This document shows positions 46,667 to 55,399 of a stretch of DNA of 64,000 bases, piece after piece. The stretch is from NCBI GenBank assembly GCA_947488345.1, contig CANKZQ010000005.1:62001-126000 (forward strand). Reading direction: 5' to 3'. The notes beneath the pieces are model-generated. The model ran no database searches, was not told where the DNA came from, and was given only the letters and a program-made list of their open reading frames with translations. The translations under genes and the position numbers were made by a program. This DNA is from an uncultured Flavobacteriaceae bacterium (GTDB lineage Bacteria; Bacteroidota; Bacteroidia; Flavobacteriales; Flavobacteriaceae). Every line of letters begins with the position of its first letter. Within the stretch, counting starts at the first letter, position 1.

Positions 46667-48154
46667 ATGTTCAAAAAAACCTGTTTAATCATATTAATTT
46701 GTTTTATGTCAAGTGCCTGTTCAAAAAAGGAACAACATTTAAACGTCGAGGTATTCGAAACTTCTGCCAATGGGAATAAGCTAACGCCTGTGACCAAATT
46801 TTCTAAAAATGAAGGCGCAACTTTAGTTAAATTATTTCCTGCCAAAGAGAAACAAACAATAACAGGTTTTGGAGGTTCTTTTACCGAATCTTCGGCGTAC
46901 TTACTGAATAAATTGGGGGAAGAAAACCGAAAAAAAATAATAGATGCCTATTTCGGACCTAATGGTGCTAAATATTCTTTAACAAGAACACATATGAATT
47001 CTTGTGACTTTTCATTAAGTCAGTATTCGTATGCACCGACTAAAGATAAAGAGCTAAGTGATTTCTCCGTAAAGGAAGACAAAGAAGATATCATTCCTTT
47101 TATCAAAGAAGCAATGGCCGCTTCCGAAGACGGATTTAAGATACTTTCTTCTCCTTGGACAGCTCCACCATGGATGAAAGATAATAATAGTTGGGTTGGA
47201 GGTAAATTGCTTCCAGAATATTATGATACTTGGGCGTTGTTTTTCTCAAAATATGTAGATGCGTATAAATCGGAAGGTATTGATATATGGGGATTTACAG
47301 TAGAAAATGAGCCTCTCGGAAATGGGAACAATTGGGAAAGTATGCATTATACACCTGACGAAATGACCAACTTTGTTCAGAATCATTTGGGACCAAAACT
47401 AGCAGCAGATGGAAAAGGAGAGGTAAAAATTTTAGGTTATGATCAAAACAGAGAGCATTTAAAAGAATGGATAGATGCTCAATATAAAAATGAAGAGACT
47501 TCAAAATTTTTTGATGGTACTGCGATACATTGGTATGCGAGTACCTATGATTATTTTGCTGAAGAATTACAATATGCACACGAAAAAGCTCCACAAAAGT
47601 ACTTGATACAATCTGAGGCCTGTGTGGATGCCGAAAAACCAAAATGGCAAGATGACGCTTGGTATTGGAGCAAAGAAGCAACAGATTGGGGATGGGATTG
47701 GGCGCCAGAAAAAGATAAACCGATGCACCCAAAATACGTGCCTGTCTATAGATATGCACGAGATATCATTGGTTGCTTGAATAACTGGGTTGATGGATGG
47801 GTAGATTGGAATATGGTACTCGATACGAATGGAGGGCCTAATTGGTTCAAAAATTGGTGTGTAGCTCCCGTGATTGTGGACCCTGAAAAAGATGAGGTGT
47901 ATTTTACACCCTTGTACTATACATTGACACATTTTAGTAGATATATACGCCCTCAAGCGAAGGTAATCGAAGTGGAAAATTCAGATGATGAGCTTTTAGT
48001 GACAGCAGCAAAGAATGAGAACGATTCCTTAGTTGTAGTGGTGTTGAATCAAAACTTTGATAAAAAATATATAACTGTATCATTAGGTGAAAAAGCTATT
48101 GATGTAGAGATAAGTGCACAAGCAATCCAAACGATTATTATTACAAAATCATAG
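46667..48154 (+). CDS. GH30 beta-glucosidase-type lipoprotein
   Basis: 495 residues with lipobox CFMSSACSKK. The GH30 acid/base is in TVENEPLG (E215) and the nucleophile in LIQSEACVD (E317), and FGGSFTESSAYLLNKL is the typical N-terminal barrel segment. In laminarin loci GH30 enzymes remove beta-1,6-linked glucose branches; that specificity is inferred from context. It lies between GH17 and the first symporter. Confidence 0.92.
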   Translation: MFKKTCLIILICFMSSACSKKEQHLNVEVFETSANGNKLTPVTKFSKNEGATLVKLFPAKEKQTITGFGGSFTESSAYLLNKLGEENRKKIIDAYFGPNGAKYSLTRTHMNSCDFSLSQYSYAPTKDKELSDFSVKEDKEDIIPFIKEAMAASEDGFKILSSPWTAPPWMKDNNSWVGGKLLPEYYDTWALFFSKYVDAYKSEGIDIWGFTVENEPLGNGNNWESMHYTPDEMTNFVQNHLGPKLAADGKGEVKILGYDQNREHLKEWIDAQYKNEETSKFFDGTAIHWYASTYDYFAEELQYAHEKAPQKYLIQSEACVDAEKPKWQDDAWYWSKEATDWGWDWAPEKDKPMHPKYVPVYRYARDIIGCLNNWVDGWVDWNMVLDTNGGPNWFKNWCVAPVIVDPEKDEVYFTPLYYTLTHFSRYIRPQAKVIEVENSDDELLVTAAKNENDSLVVVVLNQNFDKKYITVSLGEKAIDVEISAQAIQTIIITKS

Positions 48155-48182
48155 AGATGAGTACTAACTAAACCCAATTATT

Positions 48183-49613
48183 ATGTCAAATATAAAAACA
48201 GCTGCGAAAGATAGAGTTCCTTTAGGTCAAAAAGCTGCCTTTGGGGCAGGACATTTGGTTTTGAACTTATATCCTGGAGCCTTAGGGTTCTTCATGTTCT
48301 TCTTACTAACTGCTTTTGGTATGGATCCATTTTTGGCAGGGCTTTTAGGAGGATTACCTCGATTTTTTGATGCAATTACTGATCCAATTATGGGGTTTAT
48401 ATCTGATAATACCAGTTCAAAATGGGGTCGGAGAAGACCCTATATTTTAGTTGGAGGCATTTTAAGTGCGATAACATTTGTGTTGCTTTGGCAACTTGAT
48501 GAAACTAATTCTTCAGATTATAATTTTTGGTACTTTTTGATTATGTCTATGGTTTTTCTTATCGGAAATACAATGTTTGCGACGCCATTGGTTGGGCTAG
48601 GTTACGAAATGACTTCTGATTATAATGAGCGCACACGTTTAATGGCATTTTCGCAAACAGTTGGTTTATTAGCTTGGGTAATTGTACCTTGGTTTTGGGT
48701 AATTATTGCAGACCCCACTATTTTTAGTAATCAAGCTGAAGGTGTTAGGACAATGGCCTTGTATGTTGGAATTGCTTGCTTATTCCTCGGACTTTTACCT
48801 GCTATTTTTTGTAGAGGAAAAGATCCAGGCAAGATGGAAAATAGAAAAAAACTAACACTTACCTCTATATTTAGTAATTTAAAAGATTTATTTACCAGTA
48901 TAAAAGAAGCGGTAAAAAATAAGCCCTTCATGAAACTATGTGGCGCTACTTTTTTAGTGTTTAATGGGTATCAAATAGTAGCATCTTTTAGTTTCTTTAT
49001 TTTCGTTTTTTATATTTTTAACGGAAGTTACGATGCCACTTCAACTTGGCCCGCTTGGTTTAGCTCAATTGGAGCATTAGTTTCAGCATTTTTAGTGATT
49101 CCAATTGTTTCAAAAATGGCTACAAAATGGGGTAAAAAGAAGGCTTTTATAATTTCGACTGCCCTCTCTATTGTGGGATATGCAATGAAATGGTGGGCCT
49201 TTACTCCAGAGAATGTATGGTTGTCTTTTATTCCAATACCTTTAATGTCATTTGGTTTGGGAAGTTTATTTACTTTAATGATGAGTATGACGGCAGATGT
49301 TTGTGATTTAGATGAACTAACTAACGGAGTACCGAGAAAAGAAGGTACGTTTGGAGCCTTATATTGGTGGGTTGTAAAACTCGGACAAGGATTGGCCTTG
49401 GTCTTAGGAGGCTTGGTATTAAAGCTAATAGGATTTGATGGAAATGCAGCCACTCAATCGGCCGAAACCTTAACAAATCTAAGAGTTGCAGATATTGTTA
49501 TTCCGGTAATAACCGCCGGATTGGCTATTTGGGTTATGTGGAAATACGACCTTTCTGAAGAAAGAGCAAAAGATATTAAATCTCAATTAGAAGAAAGAAG
49601 AGGTGTCTTATAA
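48183..49613 (+). CDS. GPH-type sugar:cation symporter (MFS) 1
   Basis: 476 residues with about 12 TM helices. The GPH/MelB signature is clear: FDAITDPIMGFISDNTSS then KWGRRRPYILVGG. These proteins import glycosides with Na+ or H+ across the inner membrane. It is paralogous to the carrier at 50344 over its whole length. In this locus it is the likely importer of beta-1,3-oligosaccharides made by the exported GH16, GH17 and GH30. Confidence 0.92.
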   Translation: MSNIKTAAKDRVPLGQKAAFGAGHLVLNLYPGALGFFMFFLLTAFGMDPFLAGLLGGLPRFFDAITDPIMGFISDNTSSKWGRRRPYILVGGILSAITFVLLWQLDETNSSDYNFWYFLIMSMVFLIGNTMFATPLVGLGYEMTSDYNERTRLMAFSQTVGLLAWVIVPWFWVIIADPTIFSNQAEGVRTMALYVGIACLFLGLLPAIFCRGKDPGKMENRKKLTLTSIFSNLKDLFTSIKEAVKNKPFMKLCGATFLVFNGYQIVASFSFFIFVFYIFNGSYDATSTWPAWFSSIGALVSAFLVIPIVSKMATKWGKKKAFIISTALSIVGYAMKWWAFTPENVWLSFIPIPLMSFGLGSLFTLMMSMTADVCDLDELTNGVPRKEGTFGALYWWVVKLGQGLALVLGGLVLKLIGFDGNAATQSAETLTNLRVADIVIPVITAGLAIWVMWKYDLSEERAKDIKSQLEERRGVL

Positions 49614-49653
49614 CACAAACTAATTAGATTGTAAAAATTAAAAAATCAGTAAT

Positions 49654-50289
49654 ATGTCAACAAAAATAATAATCCTATCAATAGGAGCTTTACTTACGTT
49701 AGTTGCAATACTTGGTAGTAGAAAAAGTAATTCAGGAAAAAGATTGCTCGACACAAAATTTATAATGTCTTTAGGAATCATTGGTATCTTAATGATGATA
49801 TATGGCAGCTATTCATCCGAATTGGTCAATTATAATAGCCAAATGGAACAAGTTTCTATAGGTAAAAAACTAAAAATTGAAGGACCAATAAGTACTGTAA
49901 AAGTGGTATCTCCAATAGATAAAGATTCTGTAGATTGTCGAATTTTAACAATGGGAGTATATCCGAAATCCCATACAAAGGATATATGGGTAATGATCAG
50001 ACCTACGGACGACAGATATTATCCGCAATCAGATCATACCAATACCTCATACAAAAGAGATGGCGAATGGCAGGTGGTTACGCGTTTCGGCGGAGATATG
50101 GGAGAAGCATATGATTTGATTATTTATGAAGCAGACTCTATTGCCTCATCATTTTTTAGTTCTACTATTGAAAAATGGAAAGAAACTGAGGACTATCCTG
50201 GGTTGAAATTGGAAGAATTACCACCTGGTGCGAAAGAGATGGAACGTTTAAAGGTGTATTCAAGAAAAAACTGTAGAGGAGTATTTTAA
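49654..50289 (+). CDS. Unknown membrane-anchored protein between the symporters
   Basis: 211 residues. Two N-terminal TM helices (IIILSIGALLTLVAILGS; SLGIIGILMMIYGSY) are followed by a soluble domain of about 150 residues (ISTVKVVSPIDKDSVDCRILTMGVYP; RDGEWQVVTRFGGDMGEAYDL). I do not recognise the family. Its place between two paralogous sugar carriers, in the same direction and with short gaps, suggests a role with uptake or sensing. No catalytic motif is seen. Confidence 0.8.
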   Translation: MSTKIIILSIGALLTLVAILGSRKSNSGKRLLDTKFIMSLGIIGILMMIYGSYSSELVNYNSQMEQVSIGKKLKIEGPISTVKVVSPIDKDSVDCRILTMGVYPKSHTKDIWVMIRPTDDRYYPQSDHTNTSYKRDGEWQVVTRFGGDMGEAYDLIIYEADSIASSFFSSTIEKWKETEDYPGLKLEELPPGAKEMERLKVYSRKNCRGVF

Positions 50290-50343
50290 TATATTTTGGT
50301 AGAAAGATATATCAAAAAGTCAAATAAATAAAAAACAACCAAC

Positions 50344-51771
50344 ATGTCTGAAACCGTAGTGAATAAAGTACCATATAGTCAAAAAATAGCCTTTGGTATT
50401 GGTATGCTGGCCAATCAAATGTTTCCTGCAATACTTAGTATTTTCATGGTAGTTTTGGTTCAGGACCTTGGTTTTCCGGGATGGATGTGGGCGCTCGTAT
50501 ATTTTTTTCCAAGAATATTTGACGCTATTACCGACCCGATTATGGGTTATATTTCAGATAATACAAAATCAAAATGGGGAAGACGACGACAATACGTTTT
50601 GATAGGTGGGCTGATTATGGGGATATCTTATATTTTTATGTGGCAACTTTTTAAAGAGAATTCGCTGCAATTTAATTTTTGGTATTTCTTTTTATGGTCT
50701 ATAATATTTTATTTAGGCCTTACTATTTTTAGCGTTCCCTATGTCGCAATGGGTTATGAAATGAGTGACGATTTTCATGAAAGAACTAACATTATGGCCG
50801 TTGCCCAATGGATAGGTCAGTGGGCATGGGTTATTGCACCTTGGTTTTGGGTGATTATGTACGACCCTGATTGGTTTCCGTCTGCCGATGTGGCCGCAAG
50901 AACACTTGCAATATGGGTAGCTATTCCATGTGCAATTTGCGCTATCGTTCCAGCGCTATTTATTAAGAGTGAGTCAACTCTTCATAAAGATTATGAAACG
51001 TTGAATGTTACAACTATTGGAAGCAGTTTAAATAATATTTTCAAGAGTTTTAGAGAAGCTTTTAAAATTAAAGAGTTTAGAAAGCTATGTGGAGCCACAT
51101 TTTTCGTTTATAATGCTTTTAATACCGTTGCGTCACTCACTTTTTTTGTGATTGTTTACAAGCTTTTTAATGGTGATCCAGATGCTAGTGGGATTTGGGT
51201 ATCACTGTTTGGCTGTATAGGCGCCTTAGGAACAACATTTATTGTTATTCCTGTCGTTACTTGGATGTCAAAAGTCCTAGGAAAGAAAAAAGCATTTTTG
51301 TTATCACAAGGTATTTCCGTTATAGGCTATATCATGTTATATTTTTTATTCATTCCTGGTCGACCTTGGATGTATATTATAGCCTTACCGTTGTTTTCTT
51401 TTGGAATAGGAAGTTTATTCACGATAATGATGTCGATGACAGCTGACGTTATAGATATTGATGAATTAAATTCTGGAAAACGACGAGAAGGGATTTTTGG
51501 AGCTATTTATTGGTGGATGGTGAAAGTTGGATTCGCCATAGCTGGGGCGCTGAGTGGTGTAATTATTGCCATCGTAGGGTTTAATCCAGATTTGGTAACT
51601 ACTGACCAACAATCTGCTGTTGACGGATTACATGCTTTCTTTTGTTTTTTTCCCATGGTAGGTACATTGATTGCAATGTTTATAATGAAGGATTATGATG
51701 TTGATGAACAAAAGGCTACGAAAATTAAAGAAGAATTGATAAAGCGTAGAGGAGAACTGCAAAAAAATTAA
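50344..51771 (+). CDS. GPH-type sugar:cation symporter (MFS) 2
   Basis: 475 residues, about 12 TM helices, with signature FDAITDPIMGYISDNTKS then KWGRRRQYVLIGG. It is a full-length paralogue of the first carrier. The pair may split substrates by chain length or linkage. It lies 7 nt upstream of the cytoplasmic GH17-like gene, so transport and intracellular cleavage are probably coexpressed. Confidence 0.92.
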   Translation: MSETVVNKVPYSQKIAFGIGMLANQMFPAILSIFMVVLVQDLGFPGWMWALVYFFPRIFDAITDPIMGYISDNTKSKWGRRRQYVLIGGLIMGISYIFMWQLFKENSLQFNFWYFFLWSIIFYLGLTIFSVPYVAMGYEMSDDFHERTNIMAVAQWIGQWAWVIAPWFWVIMYDPDWFPSADVAARTLAIWVAIPCAICAIVPALFIKSESTLHKDYETLNVTTIGSSLNNIFKSFREAFKIKEFRKLCGATFFVYNAFNTVASLTFFVIVYKLFNGDPDASGIWVSLFGCIGALGTTFIVIPVVTWMSKVLGKKKAFLLSQGISVIGYIMLYFLFIPGRPWMYIIALPLFSFGIGSLFTIMMSMTADVIDIDELNSGKRREGIFGAIYWWMVKVGFAIAGALSGVIIAIVGFNPDLVTTDQQSAVDGLHAFFCFFPMVGTLIAMFIMKDYDVDEQKATKIKEELIKRRGELQKN

Positions 51772-51778
51772 GTAAAAA

Positions 51779-52687
51779 ATGTCATATCGAATTGAAGATT
51801 ATCATGCCTATAGTGGTGTAAATTTTTTAGAACACTCAGGTATAGATTTTAGCGAACACACTGCCGAAGATTTGATTAGGTTGTGGAGGGCCACACTTAA
51901 TAAAGGAATGCATGGCATATGCTTTAGTATGTATGAAGATGGTCAACAACCAGGAGATACCATTACCGAAGCGCAAGTAGAGAGACGTGTAAAGATTTTA
52001 AAACCATATGCTAAATGGATACGTTCATTTTCGTGCATTGAAGGTAACGAACATGTACCTCGTATTGCCCATAAAAATGGAATGAAGACCCTGGTAGGAG
52101 CATGGTTAAGTGACAACAAAGATGATAACGAGAAAGAGATTGAAGGTCTCATTCAATTAGCGAAAGAAGGGTGTGTTAACATTGCCGCTGTTGGTAATGA
52201 GGTATTGTATAGAAATGATTTAACCTTAGAAGAGCTACTTGGTTATATAAGACGTGTTAAGGAAGCTATGCCAGATATTCCTGTTGGTTATGTTGACGCC
52301 TACTACGAATTTTCAAAACATCCTGAGCTCGTTGAAATTAGTGATGTCATATTGAGTAATTGTTACCCTTATTGGGAAGGTTGTCATATAGATGGATCAT
52401 TGGGTCATATGGAACAAATGTTTGGTCAAGCAACGGATGCGGCGCAAGGCAAGAAAGTTATTATTACAGAAACTGGATGGCCAAGTGAAGGAGGAAGCTT
52501 TAAAGGAGCCGATTCATCAGAAGAAAATGCCATAAAGTATTTTATAAATACCCAAGTCTGGGCTAAAAAACAAAATGTGGAGGTGTTTTATTTTTCTTCA
52601 TTTGATGAATCTTGGAAAACTGGAGATGAAGGTGATGTTGGCGCATATTGGGGGCTTTGGGATAAAGATGAAAATTTGAAATTTTAG
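51779..52687 (+). CDS. GH17-like enzyme without signal peptide (cytoplasmic)
   Basis: 302 residues. The GH17 acid/base motif AAVGNEVLY (E141) and nucleophile motif IITETGWPSEGG (E231) are intact, and no signal peptide or lipobox is present at MSYRIEDYHAYSG. It would therefore act on imported beta-1,3-oligosaccharides in the cytoplasm, as hydrolase or transglycosylase, next to the phosphorylase. It is coupled to symporter 2 by a 7-nt gap. Confidence 0.87.
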   Translation: MSYRIEDYHAYSGVNFLEHSGIDFSEHTAEDLIRLWRATLNKGMHGICFSMYEDGQQPGDTITEAQVERRVKILKPYAKWIRSFSCIEGNEHVPRIAHKNGMKTLVGAWLSDNKDDNEKEIEGLIQLAKEGCVNIAAVGNEVLYRNDLTLEELLGYIRRVKEAMPDIPVGYVDAYYEFSKHPELVEISDVILSNCYPYWEGCHIDGSLGHMEQMFGQATDAAQGKKVIITETGWPSEGGSFKGADSSEENAIKYFINTQVWAKKQNVEVFYFSSFDESWKTGDEGDVGAYWGLWDKDENLKF

Positions 52688-52742
52688 TAGGAGAGTATGT
52701 TCATCACCTTGATCGTATTACTTTTGAAATAAATGAATTGCC

Positions 52743-52750
52743 TATATTTG
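52743..52750 (+). promoter_or_regulatory. -7 box of the second GH16 gene
   Basis: TATATTTG matches the -7 consensus exactly and lies 19 nt before the ATG at 52770. It indicates a separate promoter for the last gene of the locus. Confidence 0.6.
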
Positions 52751-52769
52751 AGGTAAACGGTATGATGTA

Positions 52770-53537
52770 ATGAGGCATTTAAAAATCAAATTATTTTTAC
52801 TAAGTTTTTTTTGGGTACTAGTCATTAATGCACAAGAGAGAAAACTAGTCTGGGAGGAAAATTTTGATGGAACACAATTAAATAAGAAATCCTGGAACTT
52901 TGAGCGCGGTGATGGTTGTCCGAATCTTTGCGGTTGGGGCAATGCTGAAAAACAACGATATACTAAGAAAAATCATCGTTTAAAAGATGGTTTTTTAACG
53001 ATCAATATCCTTAAAGAAGGAACGAACTACACCTCAACTCGCATTACAACAAAAGGGAAACACCGATTTAAATATGGATATGTTGAGATCCGAGCAAAAC
53101 TACCTACTGGTAAGGGTATCTGGCCGGCTTTTTGGATGCTAGGCAAGAATATTAAGAAAGTAGGGTGGCCCACTTGTGGAGAGATTGATATTTTGGAATA
53201 TGTTGGTAAAGAACCGAACACCATTTATACTTCATTGCATACAAAAGCAAGCCATGGAAATACCATTAATAGTAAAAAAACCAAGATTGAAAATATTGAA
53301 GAGGGTTTTCATGTGTATGCTATTGACTGGACAAAAGAGAAGATTGCTTTTTATATAGATCACAAGCTTGTATATACTTTTCAGCCAAAAGATAAAAACA
53401 AGGAAACTTGGCCCTTTAAACAACCCTTTTATTTGATTTTAAATGCCGCTGTAGGAGGTAATTTCGGAGGTCCTGAGATTGACGATTCTATATTCCCACA
53501 AGAGTTTGTGATTGATTATATTCGGGTTTATAAGTAA
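52770..53537 (+). CDS. GH16 endo-beta-1,3-glucanase, secreted
   Basis: 255 residues with a Sec signal peptide (FLLSFFWVLVINAQ), no lipobox. The catalytic motif GEIDILEYVG gives E138, D140 and E143, with GIWPAFWMLG upstream. It differs from the first GH16 in being a free rather than lipid-anchored protein and in having its own -7 box. It is probably a soluble periplasmic or secreted laminarinase. Confidence 0.93.
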   Translation: MRHLKIKLFLLSFFWVLVINAQERKLVWEENFDGTQLNKKSWNFERGDGCPNLCGWGNAEKQRYTKKNHRLKDGFLTINILKEGTNYTSTRITTKGKHRFKYGYVEIRAKLPTGKGIWPAFWMLGKNIKKVGWPTCGEIDILEYVGKEPNTIYTSLHTKASHGNTINSKKTKIENIEEGFHVYAIDWTKEKIAFYIDHKLVYTFQPKDKNKETWPFKQPFYLILNAAVGGNFGGPEIDDSIFPQEFVIDYIRVYK

Positions 53538-53835
53538 TTTTACCTGATTTTTAACGAAAAACGGCAATTTACCATAACATACCGGCTAGTTTGTTTTTTG
53601 ATGAAGAATTGATTTACATAAGGGTAATTCGCAAAAAAAAATACTATGTAGTCTTTCGAGGATGTTCGGACTAAAGCATCGTCAGTCTGACAAAGAGAAG
53701 AATAAGACTAAGATCAACAATACAAGTTAAGTTATTAAGTGTAAAAAAAGTATTCAAATTATCAAAAGAGTACAAGGAAAATCAATAAAATTAATGTCGA
53801 GATTTAGAAACGACATTTGTTAAGTCGCGTTTAAC
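53538..53835. other. Intergenic stretch without recognised features
   Basis: About 300 bases between the glucan locus and the accessory lipoprotein gene. I see no ORF with a family signature, no strong hairpin and no RNA gene. Confidence 0.6.
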
Positions 53836-53843
53836 TATATTTA
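53836..53843 (+). promoter_or_regulatory. -7 box next to a TTG start
   Basis: TATATTTA ends 8 nt before the TTG codon at 53852 that gives a proper lipoprotein signal. This points to a very short leader. Confidence 0.5.
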
Positions 53844-53851
53844 TCTTTCAA

Positions 53852-54742
53852 TTGAAAAAATTAATATACATATCGATATTATTATTACTTACATCTTGTC
53901 CTGAAAAGAAGAAAGCGATTTTAGAAGAAGAATCTATTGTTGTTAAGGGACATCAAAAAATTGAATCGGGTTATTTAGATTTTAAAAAGACGACTCTAAA
54001 AAAGTGGGAAAAGCAAAATATTATTATCAAAGACTATGATAGTCTTGGGCTACAATTCCATACATCTGATTTGTTAATTAATTTAGGCAAAGTAACTGTT
54101 GAGCAAAATGAAAATGTTACTAAATATGATGGCTCAAAGGCATTTTCAATTGCAACCGACATTCGTCAATTAGAACATGGTAATACATTACTTTTAGACA
54201 CTTTAATAGCATTAAAACCTAAAGGTAATTTTATGTTCTTACAGAACTTAAAAAAGGCTAGAGTGGGATATGTTTTTTCTGATGGGGCGGGATATAAAGA
54301 AAAGCCTTATTCGAACGCTGTAACCTTCCTTAAAATTGATAATGCCATTACTAACAAAGGGGATCGTAGAAATGTAAATTATAAGAAGATTGAGTTTAAA
54401 AATAGTCACTACAAGAACTTTAAGAACTTCGTTGCTTCTTGCTTTATTGATGAAGGTACTCGGAATGTAACCATAGATTCATTACTGATTGATTTACCTT
54501 TTAAATCAACTAAAAAGAAAGGGTCTGGAGGTCATGGTTTAAAATATGGACACTTAAAAAATAAACTATCAAAAAGGGCAAGTACATTTTACGACTTTGA
54601 TATAGGTACTATCTATCTGGATAGCACTAAAGTAATTTTCGAAAATTGCAGAATAGATACGTTAATTTCTAAGGGTTCAATTTATACCTTAATTAACACC
54701 AAACCAAAGCATATTATTGACCTAAAGAATAAACTTGAATAA
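53852..54742 (+). CDS. Lipoprotein of unknown function with TTG start
   Basis: 296 residues beginning at TTG (read as Met), giving signal KLIYISILLLLTSC with lipobox. No ATG upstream or nearby would keep the signal. The mature part has segments SIVVKGHQKIESGYLDF, GNTLLLDTLIALKPKGNFMF and KKGSGGHGLKYGHL; I recognise no family. It stands alone between the glucan locus and the integration region, and has no obvious partner. Confidence 0.7.
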   Translation: MKKLIYISILLLLTSCPEKKKAILEEESIVVKGHQKIESGYLDFKKTTLKKWEKQNIIIKDYDSLGLQFHTSDLLINLGKVTVEQNENVTKYDGSKAFSIATDIRQLEHGNTLLLDTLIALKPKGNFMFLQNLKKARVGYVFSDGAGYKEKPYSNAVTFLKIDNAITNKGDRRNVNYKKIEFKNSHYKNFKNFVASCFIDEGTRNVTIDSLLIDLPFKSTKKKGSGGHGLKYGHLKNKLSKRASTFYDFDIGTIYLDSTKVIFENCRIDTLISKGSIYTLINTKPKHIIDLKNKLE

Positions 54743-54852
54743 CTTTTGAAGTTTACTTTTTCTTATATATTGGGCTTCGCAAAATAGCATTCATGACCAA
54801 TCCTGCAAAACAAAAATCCACAAAGCCATGCGGACTTTTGTTTTAATTGTGT

Positions 54853-55197
54853 AGACGTAGAGATTGACTCATGGTATTCGTCCTGCCCTTTTGTCTTCAG
54901 TCCTGTAAATGTAAATAGTCGCCTCTACAAGTCAAACACTTATAAACAATAAAGCCCAATCAAGTAAACTTGTTGAGCTTTTCTATGTTTAAAGTGTAAT
55001 CTATTTACGCTTAATCGTCGAGACGGAGGGATTCATTGTGTCAAGCACAATGGGCCCTAGTGCCTTTCATACTGAAAATCAAATATCCGCAACATACTGT
55101 TGCTAATTTTCTACAAACACACTTAAGAATGTAAACTTTCTATGTGTACTTTTTAGAATTTTTTTTGATATTTAATTCATTTGTGGAGACGGAGGGA
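54853..55197. repeat. Three degenerate tRNA-3'-end-like core repeats (putative att scars)
   Basis: The core GAGACGGAGGGA occurs exactly at 55020-55031 and 55186-55197, and a two-mismatch copy (AGACGTAGAGA) at 54853-54863; spacing is 168 and 166 bp. The reverse complement, TCCCTCCGTCTC, reads like the 3' strand of a tRNA T-stem and acceptor. A 7-bp inverted repeat (CATTGTG/CACAATG, 55034-55052) and a 6-bp one (GCAACA/TGTTGC, 55089-55103) lie between. No intact tRNA is present. The nearby integrase makes attachment-site remnants the likely meaning. Confidence 0.55.
54951..54982 (+). terminator. Terminator-like hairpin
   Basis: AAAGCCCAATCAAG pairs with CTTGTTGAGCTTT with one bulge and one mismatch, loop TAAA, ending in TTTTC. 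It probably ends transcription from the TTG-start lipoprotein gene. Confidence 0.6.
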
Positions 55198-55339
55198 CTA
55201 TAACAACACAATTTAACTATTTTTAAATCTTATCTTAAAAACATCGTGTTAAGCTTATAATTCAATTAACAAGCACAAAAAAAAACAATTTGTATACTCT
55301 AATTTGATTTAATAAGATTTAATAGCGTCTAAATAATGT

Positions 55340-55380
55340 TGACTAAACGCTGACTAAATAAAACATTTTGACTATATTTG
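55340..55380 (+). promoter_or_regulatory. Integrase promoter with three TGACTA repeats
   Basis: TGACTA occurs at 55340, 55351 and 55369, the last running into TATATTTG (55373-55380), a consensus -7 box. The longer CTGACTAAATA at 55350-55360 recurs upstream of the Rep-like gene (58341-58351). This looks like a binding site for an element-encoded regulator. Confidence 0.5.
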
Positions 55381-55399
55381 ATTGTTCAAATGTTATTTT

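Noticed and set aside
47295-47956. Two overlapping minus-strand ORFs in the GH30 gene
   Set aside because: They cover the conserved GH30 frame and lack any motif.
55186-55270. A tRNA gene ending at the second core repeat
   Set aside because: Only the last bases look like a tRNA end; the reverse complement upstream does not fold into a cloverleaf by eye.
54743-55399. tmRNA (ssrA) as the target of the integrase
   Set aside because: I looked for a tag-peptide reading frame and a 5' end in the right place and found neither.
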